A stretch of DNA of 11,968 nt, from positions 1-11,968 of the forward strand of contig CANNBR010000023.1 in the NCBI GenBank assembly GCA_947502805.1, read 5' to 3'. Source of the stretch: a bacterium. GTDB lineage: Bacteria > Babelota > Babeliae > Babelales > CAIQNR01. The notes beneath the pieces are model-generated. The model had not been told where the DNA came from. It saw only the letters and a program-made list of their open reading frames with translations, and made no database searches. Positions 8,019 through 11,968 of this stretch are shown here, in pieces. The translations under genes and the position numbers were made by a program. Position 1 is the stretch's first letter; the number at the start of each line of letters is the position of its first letter.

Positions 8019-8561
8019 ATGAAGAATAAAAAATTAGGAATAGCTTTGTTAACACTTACTATTTTTACTAACGCATGTGCTAAAAAAGATAGTGGAGTTC
8101 ACCAACCTAAATCACCTTGGCCTTTTGTTGTTGTGGAAGATGTGGTTGTAGGAACAGCAGGAGTACTAACATTGGGACAAACCGATGCGGATCCAACAGC
8201 GCTTCCTATGACAATACCTGATGCTATTCCAGGCGTTTCTTATGCAAGAACAAAAGATAATTCAGATGAATCTTTATCAAGCGAAGAAAGTGCTTCAGAA
8301 AAAAAAGCTCGAGTAAAAAAAGAAGCGAAAGAAAAAAGAACTGAGAAAAAGAAAGAATCTACTAAAAAAGAAAAGTCTTCTGATTCAAAAACGAAAACCG
8401 CCAAAAAACCAAGAGTAAAGAAGACAAAATCTAATGATAGTCACCCAGCTGAAGTAATAGTTTTACCTGTAACGGTAGCTGCTGACATTGTTACTCTTGA
8501 CACACAACATTTCACACGCAAAACAGTAGACTCTATCAACGGTGATTCTGATACAGAATAA
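8019..8561 (+). CDS. Probable lipoprotein with Lys/Ser-rich low-complexity middle, unknown function
   Basis: 180 residues, family not recognised. The N-terminus MKNKKLGIALLTLTIFTNAC looks like a lipoprotein signal with the only Cys at position 20; the lipobox TNAC is imperfect because residue -3 is Thr rather than Leu. A short Val-rich hydrophobic segment (37-53, PFVVVEDVVVGTAGVLTLG) is followed by a strongly charged Lys/Ser/Glu region (about 83-140). A second Val-rich segment (about 145-160, VIVLPVTVAADIVTLD) comes next, then an acidic end. The two Val-rich segments resemble each other loosely. GGAG (8008-8011) lies 7 bases before the ATG. It is preceded by leader copy 2 and followed by a strong terminator. 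Basic low-complexity regions like this occur in surface and nucleic-acid-binding proteins, but nothing here decides the role. Confidence 0.75.
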   Translation: MKNKKLGIALLTLTIFTNACAKKDSGVHQPKSPWPFVVVEDVVVGTAGVLTLGQTDADPTALPMTIPDAIPGVSYARTKDNSDESLSSEESASEKKARVKKEAKEKRTEKKKESTKKEKSSDSKTKTAKKPRVKKTKSNDSHPAEVIVLPVTVAADIVTLDTQHFTRKTVDSINGDSDTE

Positions 8562-8601
8562 TCTGCTGTTTAGTAGCAAATTGGTTTAATTAATTATTGT
8601 T

Positions 8602-8633
8602 ATAAGAGGGGCTCTTGCTCCTCTTATTTTTTT
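8602..8633 (+). terminator. Intrinsic terminator after the lipoprotein gene
   Basis: An 11-base-pair stem (8602-8612 with 8617-8627, one G-T pair, loop TCTT) is followed directly by a run of seven T (8627-8633). It lies 41 bases after the stop codon at 8561 and is the clearest plus-strand terminator in the window. Confidence 0.88.
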
Positions 8634-8678
8634 ACCCAAAAATTTTTATTCTCGCAAAAAGACGCCGCCAGCGACTAA

Positions 8679-8784
8679 TCGATAAAGCAATCAAAAAAAC
8701 TTGTCTTATAAGCCCCTTCACTACACGACGTCATCCCCAGTGATACAAAGTGAACGTTGGGGATCCAGTCGATAAAGCAATCAA
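8679..8784. repeat. 16-base direct repeats flanking a palindromic repeat
   Basis: TCGATAAAGCAATCAA occurs exactly at 8679-8694 and 8769-8784, 90 bases apart. Between the two lies the palindrome with arms ATCCCCA (8733-8739) and TGGGGAT (8758-8764). The second direct copy overlaps the end of the palindrome's conserved GGATCCAGTC tail. The arrangement resembles an inserted repeat unit between target-type direct repeats, or a partly duplicated repeat. Confidence 0.5.
8726..8766. repeat. REP-like palindrome, copy 1
   Basis: CGACGTCATCCCCA ... TTGGGGATCC forms a palindrome with a 7-base perfect stem and an 18-base loop. The same outer motifs (ACGTC-TCCCC and GGGGATCC) recur in opposite orientation at 10627-10696, which points to a dispersed palindromic repeat family. 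Confidence 0.5.
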
Positions 8785-8850
8785 CTGGAATGGGAAAGTT
8801 GAAATACTCTGAGTAAAAGATCAGAAGTCACGCCATAGTTTTAGGCGAAG

Positions 8851-8885
8851 TTGGGAGCTTTATGCGAAAGGATGAAAGCTCCCAA
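8851..8885. repeat. 11-base-pair hairpin repeat
   Basis: TTGGGAGCTTT (8851-8861) pairs perfectly with AAAGCTCCCAA (8875-8885) around a 13-base loop. No T-run follows on either strand, so it is not a standard terminator. Its core AGCTTTATGCGAA (8856-8868) recurs twice in tandem at 10501-10513 and 10521-10533, so it belongs to a dispersed repeat. Confidence 0.55.
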
Positions 8886-8920
8886 TAACATTAATTTTTA
8901 TTTACACAATTAACCTCTAA

Positions 8921-8952
8921 TAAAAAGAGGGGCGTTCGCCCCTCGTATTTTT
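8921..8952 (-). terminator. Terminator after the PP2C gene, probably bidirectional
   Basis: The stem GAGGGGC/GCCCCTC (8927-8933 with 8938-8944) has a 4-base loop. On the minus strand it is followed at once by TTTTTA (8926-8921), and it lies 59 bases after the PP2C stop. On the plus strand it is followed by GTATTTTTA, so it may also stop leftover transcription from the left. Confidence 0.8.
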
Positions 8953-9003
8953 AGATTTCCTTACCATTCGACCAGTAAACTTCCCTTATTCGGAATGACA
9001 CAG

Positions 9004-9966
9004 CTATTGAGCTTTGTAACGCACACAGACAACGGTAATATCGTCTTTGCTCTTTCGAGCTCGTGTTGCTTCAGCCAATTTTTGTGCTAGTGCTTTACAG
9101 TCAAGATTAGTTTTTATTCCAGCCATAATAAGATCATAGGTTTCATTATTGGTAAGCATGTCCCAGTAGCCATCAGAAGCGATAACGATAATGTCATTTT
9201 CTTCCAAAGTGATTTTTGTTACATCAGGCTCTGCATTTAAACCATATAATTTATGCATATCGATATCACCAAGAGAACGGCTTAATGCTAACATAGCCCC
9301 CGACTTCCCTTTATGATCCACCGTTGAAAAAGGGATGCTTTGTCGTGATGGCCGAATAACAATCAAACGAGAATCGCCAACATTAGCTACTGTTAACACA
9401 TTATCTTGCAATACTCCTGCAACCAATGTTGTTCCTGATTGCTGAGCATTAGCTGTGTGTTTATATTTTTCCTGTAGCTTTTTACAAGCGGCTATTAAGC
9501 CATATTTAATTTCTTTATGTTTAAAAACTTCCAAAGGAAAATGTTCTGCCGCATCTTGTGCAACAAGATCACCTTTATCTCCATGGCCATCACATACTGC
9601 AAACATTGTTTTACCAAGCATGGTTCCTGCAAACACACGATCCTGACAAGGATACGCACGACGATTATTGCCACCACGAATGTTTTCAATCATGTACACA
9701 CCATAAGCAATATCTTTATCAATGCGTTTTTCGTGCAGAGTATTTATTTTTTCTACAGGGGTATATTCAAGTGCCAAAGAAGCGGAAAATAGAGGTTTAA
9801 TTATATCGAATTTGGGAATTTTGTACTGTTGTACTGCAGCAGCTTTAGAAACTAAACGAGCCGGAAGCGCATTATTCATTAAAGAAGGCTGGGCCGTTTG
9901 AGCATAAGCCAGAATTTGAGAGGCATAGAGCGTAAAAATTAGTGCTTTTTTGATAGAATTTTTCAT
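9004..9966 (-). CDS. Secreted PP2C-family Ser/Thr protein phosphatase
   Basis: Metal-dependent phosphatase of the PPM/PP2C type, 320 residues. A signal peptide (MKNSIKKALIFTLYASQILAYA, likely cut after A22) precedes about 65 residues of linker and the catalytic domain. Metal-ligand motifs are present: QD (D109), CDGHGD (D126, G127), SDG (D265) and DDITVV (D308). SGTTLVAGVL (177-186), NVGDSRL (195-201) and LALSRSLGD (226-234) are also typical. Between the DH motif (217-218) and LALSRSLGD only a few residues remain, where most members have about 25 with an ExxRI...GG segment, so the flap region is shortened. TAAGG (9976-9980) lies 9 bases before the ATG. Bacterial PP2Cs usually act in the cytosol on Hanks kinases or sigma regulators. 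An exported one could act in the periplasm or on host proteins; that is inference. Confidence 0.9.
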   Translation of the reverse strand: MKNSIKKALIFTLYASQILAYAQTAQPSLMNNALPARLVSKAAAVQQYKIPKFDIIKPLFSASLALEYTPVEKINTLHEKRIDKDIAYGVYMIENIRGGNNRRAYPCQDRVFAGTMLGKTMFAVCDGHGDKGDLVAQDAAEHFPLEVFKHKEIKYGLIAACKKLQEKYKHTANAQQSGTTLVAGVLQDNVLTVANVGDSRLIVIRPSRQSIPFSTVDHKGKSGAMLALSRSLGDIDMHKLYGLNAEPDVTKITLEENDIIVIASDGYWDMLTNNETYDLIMAGIKTNLDCKALAQKLAEATRARKSKDDITVVCVRYKAQ

Positions 9967-10019
9967 GATAAATAACCTTAACTAAAGAACGTATCTACTC
10001 TCATAATAACGACTATGAG

Positions 10020-10037
10020 CACCTTTAGCAAAAGGTG
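10020..10037. promoter_or_regulatory. Hairpin upstream of the PP2C gene
   Basis: CACCTTT (10020-10026) pairs with AAAGGTG (10031-10037) around an AGCA loop. A second inverted repeat, CTCATA (10000-10005) with TATGAG (10014-10019), lies beside it, closer to the gene. Both lie within 75 bases upstream of the phosphatase start and could be leader structures or operators. No consensus promoter is clear here. Confidence 0.35.
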
Positions 10038-10075
10038 TTTATCCCAAATGTGCTTATTTAAAGAAGAATATATTT

Positions 10076-10195
10076 GCGCAAGAACCTTTATTCTTTCAAT
10101 ATCTTACTTTTCTGTTGCCCTATGCGGGCGTGCGACGATGGGCGCAAGAACCTTTATTCTTTCAATATCTTACTTTTCTGTTGCCCTATGCGGGC
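10076..10195. repeat. Tandem duplication, 66-base period
   Basis: Two perfect 54-base copies (10076-10129 and 10142-10195) are separated by 12 bases. Each starts GCGCAAGAACCTTTATTCTT and ends in the small hairpin GCCC-TATGC-GGGC. Perfect identity points to a recent duplication. Because 66 is a multiple of three, a chance reading frame stays open across both copies, which does not make it a gene. Confidence 0.85.
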
Positions 10196-10229
10196 ATGCA
10201 TTTAGGATGTGCTTGCACACACCCTAAAA

Positions 10230-10600
10230 ACCCGTGCAAAAACCTGCAGTTTTAAAGCTAACGACCTGCGGCTCTAACACTCGCCTATCGGCTTCGGTTG
10301 ACCCGAAAAGGTCTAGTGTGGAACTTTTCCTTATTAGGAGCCCACGAAGACCATCGCCCAAGGGGCGTGGTTAGAGAACCCAAGCCCCCGATAAAAGCAT
10401 CGAAGGTGGTGGTTTGGGGCCGACCCAGCGATCAAGCCGCAGGATTGCACCCTTGTTTCCAAACAGGTTGGGTAGCCCGTCCCCCGACTGTGTCCACCGA
10501 AGCTTTATGCGAAGGTTGGAAGCTTTATGCGAAGGATGGAAGCAACCTGTTTGGTGGTGCGCGCAGAGGGCGTACTTACGTCTTGTTCAAAAAACATATT
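10230..10600. other. GC-rich hairpin-dense stretch, possible structured RNA
   Basis: Hand count gives about 56% G+C for 10261-10560, far above the AT-rich surroundings. Several nested pairings are visible: GACCT (10263-10267) with AGGTC (10309-10313), CGCCC-AAG-GGGCG near 10355-10367 inside CCA...TGG, and CCCAA (10379-10383) with TTGGG (10414-10418) enclosing CGAT...ATCG. CCAAACAGGTTG (10459-10470) also pairs with CAACCTGTTTGG (10543-10554). Neither strand shows the conserved cores of RNase P RNA, tmRNA, SRP RNA or 6S RNA that I could recognise. A structured RNA on either strand, or the body of a repeat element, are both possible. Confidence 0.35.
10501..10543. repeat. 20-base tandem repeat sharing a core with 8851-8885
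   Basis: AGCTTTATGCGAAGGTTGGA (10501-10520) is followed directly by AGCTTTATGCGAAGGATGGA (10521-10540) and the start of a third unit (AGC). The units differ by one base. The first 13 bases match the hairpin loop region at 8856-8868 exactly. Confidence 0.7.
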
Positions 10601-10626
10601 TAAAAAGGGACTTTTTCATTACTCAT

Positions 10627-10696
10627 GGATCCCCGACACTCAGTCGGCAACCACTATGCTGCGCATATGATCGCCTTCTATCGTTGGGGACGACGT
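10627..10696. repeat. REP-like palindrome, copy 2 (inverted)
   Basis: GGATCCCC (10627-10634) and GGGGACGACGT (10686-10696) face each other across about 50 bases that include further short palindromes such as GCGCATATG. Read in reverse it shares the ACGTC-TCCCC ... GGGGATCC frame of the copy at 8726-8766, with a longer middle. Confidence 0.4.
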
Positions 10697-10780
10697 GAAG
10701 ATTGTAAGAATAAAGATTCTTGCGCAGATACCTCTTTTTCTGATAGGAAATGTATTGTATTTTAACAATCCCTTTAATGA

Positions 10781-10786
10781 AAAAGG
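10781..10786 (+). promoter_or_regulatory. Ribosome binding site of the small Cys-rich gene
   Basis: AAAAGG lies 7 bases before the ATG at 10794. An in-frame GTG at 10695 lies at the edge of the repeat region and would put repeat-derived sequence into the protein, so this site decides the start at 10794. Confidence 0.65.
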
Positions 10787-10793
10787 CACTCAC

Positions 10794-11030
10794 ATGAAAC
10801 CACAAAAATGCTTCTGCTTAGATCTCCTTAAATGTCCTTTTGTTCCTGAAACTTGTAAATCAGAAGTCAAACATGAAGGAACTAACCCAAAACATCATGC
10901 CACTGAACAAGATCATGGCATTCATGGAAAATCTTCCCAAACAAAAGCAAAAGAATGTCCACTAGGTACTAGATGCAATTCTGGCAAACATGTTGGCTAT
11001 ACCGATATGTGCATAAAGAACAAAAAATAA
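10794..11030 (+). CDS. Small Cys- and His-rich protein, unknown family
   Basis: 78 residues, not recognised. Seven cysteines (6, 8, 14, 21, 55, 61, 73) fall in two clusters separated by a His-containing polar middle (HEGTNPKHHATEQDHGIHG, about 27-45). No signal peptide is visible from this start. An upstream in-frame GTG at 10695 would add a 33-residue extension with a hydrophobic IPLFLIGNVLYF segment that could act as a membrane anchor or signal, but the extension crosses the inverted-repeat end at 10701-10730. The Cys spacing would suit a metal site or disulfides. It sits 49 bases upstream of priA on the same strand. That it is a real gene is likely but not certain. Confidence 0.55.
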   Translation: MKPQKCFCLDLLKCPFVPETCKSEVKHEGTNPKHHATEQDHGIHGKSSQTKAKECPLGTRCNSGKHVGYTDMCIKNKK

Positions 11031-11064
11031 AAAGTGAAAAAGAAACAAGAATAAACAGTGGGTA

Positions 11065-11073
11065 TGCTATACT
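11065..11073 (+). promoter_or_regulatory. Extended -10 promoter of priA
   Basis: TGCTATACT is an extended -10 (TGn + TATACT, five of six consensus bases). No good -35 lies 17 bases upstream, which is normal for extended -10 promoters. The expected start, about 7 bases beyond, falls on the priA ATG at 11080. Confidence 0.6.
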
Positions 11074-11079
11074 CAAAGC

Positions 11080-11968
11080 ATGTTTATAGACGTTAAGCTT
11101 ATCTCCGGTTTTTCAAAACCACTGACCTATCGAGTACCCGAACACTGGCAGAACCTACTGCCAGGAACGCTCGTCAGAGTACCTCTGCGTGCAGCTCGGG
11201 TGCCTGCTTTAGTGTTGCGAGTTTATGATGAAAAACCAGACACTCCATTCGCTCTCAAAGAAGCTTGTTACATCGAACCATTCCCCCAAGATGCTCACTA
11301 TCTTTCCTACCTAAAACAACTAGGCGCTCATAATCTTGTTGACGAAGTACATTTTATTAAACGAATGCAAAGTTTCTTACATGAGAAGGAACGTACTGAG
11401 CTTTTCTTTTTAGAAGAACCGGCTGTACCAAAAAAAGCTGTCACGTTAACTCAAGATCAGCAGGCAATTGTTGACGCATTAAAACCAGCCATTACCAACC
11501 CTACCTATAGCCCTAATCTTATTCATGGAGTAACAGGATCAGGTAAAACAGAAGTGTATAAAGCGCTTATCACTCATGCATTTTCACTTAAAAAAACAAC
11601 AATGCTGTTGTTGCCCGAAGTATCCCTTGCGGTACAATTTGAACGTATTTTAAAAGAACAGCTTTCTGATGACATTCCTGTATTTGCCTTTCACTCAGCA
11701 GTAACACCAAAACAAAAAAAACTGCTCTGGCAACATCTTATGCAGAATCAACCGGTACTTATTATTGGAGTGCATCTTCCTATACTTGCCCCCTGTTCAA
11801 ACTTAGGTCTGATTATTATCGATGAAGAACATGAAGTTGGTTTTCAGGAAAAAAAACATCCTAAAATAAACACAAAACATGCCGCTTTGTTGCGCGCACA
11901 ACAGTACCAAATCCCCATAGTGCTCGGATCAGCTACTCCTTCTATTGCTTCACTTTACAATGTACAAC
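11080..11968 (+). CDS. priA: Primosomal protein N' (replication restart helicase PriA), 5' part
   Basis: PriA loads the replisome at stalled forks. The 296 residues seen run off the window end. Present: the N-terminal 3'-end-binding region (PLTYRVPEHWQNLLPGTLVRVPLR, 14-37), Walker A GVTGSGKTEVY (150-160), LLLPEVSLAVQF (176-187), the DEAH-type box DEEH (248-251) and motif III SATPS (284-288). Odd points: the family GxRSAxFxP segment reads GVHLPILAP (230-238), and the SYKQ motif after DEEH is VGFQE (252-256). The ATG at 11080 is the only plausible start, because an in-frame stop lies at 11035-11037 with no alternative codon between. No ribosome site precedes it, which fits a leaderless message. 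Confidence 0.95.
   Translation, partial: MFIDVKLISGFSKPLTYRVPEHWQNLLPGTLVRVPLRAARVPALVLRVYDEKPDTPFALKEACYIEPFPQDAHYLSYLKQLGAHNLVDEVHFIKRMQSFLHEKERTELFFLEEPAVPKKAVTLTQDQQAIVDALKPAITNPTYSPNLIHGVTGSGKTEVYKALITHAFSLKKTTMLLLPEVSLAVQFERILKEQLSDDIPVFAFHSAVTPKQKKLLWQHLMQNQPVLIIGVHLPILAPCSNLGLIIIDEEHEVGFQEKKHPKINTKHAALLRAQQYQIPIVLGSATPSIASLYNVQ

Larger units (their letters stand above)
10071..10730. mobile_element. 660-base region bounded by 30-base inverted repeats (MITE-like candidate)
   Basis: TATTTGCGCAAGAACCTTTATTCTTTCAAT, split as 10071-10090 and 10091-10100, matches the reverse complement of 10701-10730 at 27 of 30 positions. The core GCGCAAGAA-C/T-CTTTATTCTT differs at one base. Inside are a tandem duplication of the left end, a GC-rich hairpin-dense stretch and a REP-like palindrome. 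I see no transposase and no evident target-site duplication in the flanks. It may be a non-autonomous element, or repeats that collected in a spacer. Together with its flanks it makes up the gene-free 9967-10793 interval. Confidence 0.45.

Noticed and set aside
10015..10227. 70-codon plus-strand frame across the tandem duplication
   Set aside because: It stays open only because the repeat period is a multiple of three; there is no good ribosome site and the sequence is repeat-derived.
10198..10230. Hairpin TTTAGG...CCTAAA as a terminator
   Set aside because: No T-run follows the stem on either strand, and no gene ends nearby in the required direction.
10230..10600. RNase P RNA, tmRNA, SRP RNA or 6S RNA
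   Set aside because: I looked on both strands for the conserved cores (such as GAGGAAAGTCC for RNase P, the TTCGAC start of tmRNA and the GGAAGG loop region of SRP RNA) and found no adequate match.
10298..10698. Two overlapping plus-strand frames of 101 and 94 codons in the GC-rich stretch
   Set aside because: High GC lowers stop frequency; composition is unlike the neighbours, the first needs a TTG start with no ribosome site, and the DNA is full of hairpins and tandem repeats.

Overview
The window is bacterial chromosomal DNA, AT-rich and tightly coded in its left two thirds and looser and repeat-rich in its right third. It holds housekeeping genes (Rho, SecF, ribosomal protein L27, flavin-dependent thymidylate synthase ThyX, DNA polymerase I, and the 5' part of primosomal helicase PriA). 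Between these are small exported proteins I cannot assign to a family. Most genes have a clear Shine-Dalgarno sequence. ThyX, several small signal-peptide proteins, a secreted eukaryotic-type PP2C phosphatase and dispersed palindromic repeats would fit a host-associated lineage such as Babeliae/Dependentiae (TM6). That placement is a weak impression, not something the sequence proves.

Layout. Positions 19-7152 are all on the minus strand, transcribed right to left. polA comes first, then thyX 16 bases downstream of it, then a 98-100 residue secreted Cys protein whose ribosome site abuts the thyX stop. Next is a 170-base gap with a good sigma70-type promoter, then rpmA, secF and rho, which look like a second transcription unit. 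Positions 7153-8640 carry two plus-strand genes for unrelated exported proteins (a 132-residue secreted protein with five cysteines and a 180-residue probable lipoprotein). Each is preceded by a near-identical 106-base leader, and the second is followed by a strong intrinsic terminator. Positions 8640-9000 are noncoding, with palindromic and direct repeats and a bidirectional terminator. Positions 9004-9966 (minus) encode a PP2C-type phosphatase with a signal peptide. Positions 9967-10793 have no convincing gene. They contain a 66-base-period tandem duplication and a 56% GC, hairpin-rich stretch, all lying between 30-base inverted repeats (10071-10100 and 10701-10730). At the right end are a small Cys-rich protein (10794-11030, plus) and priA (11080 to the window end, plus), which appears to be leaderless.

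How the genes fit together. polA-thyX links DNA synthesis with dTMP supply, and priA adds replication restart. rpmA-secF-rho links translation, export and transcription termination. The exported Cys proteins, the lipoprotein and the secreted phosphatase are the accessory part. The best candidates for something undescribed are the shared leader upstream of two unrelated exported proteins, the inverted-repeat-bounded GC-rich element, and the secreted PP2C with a shortened flap region.
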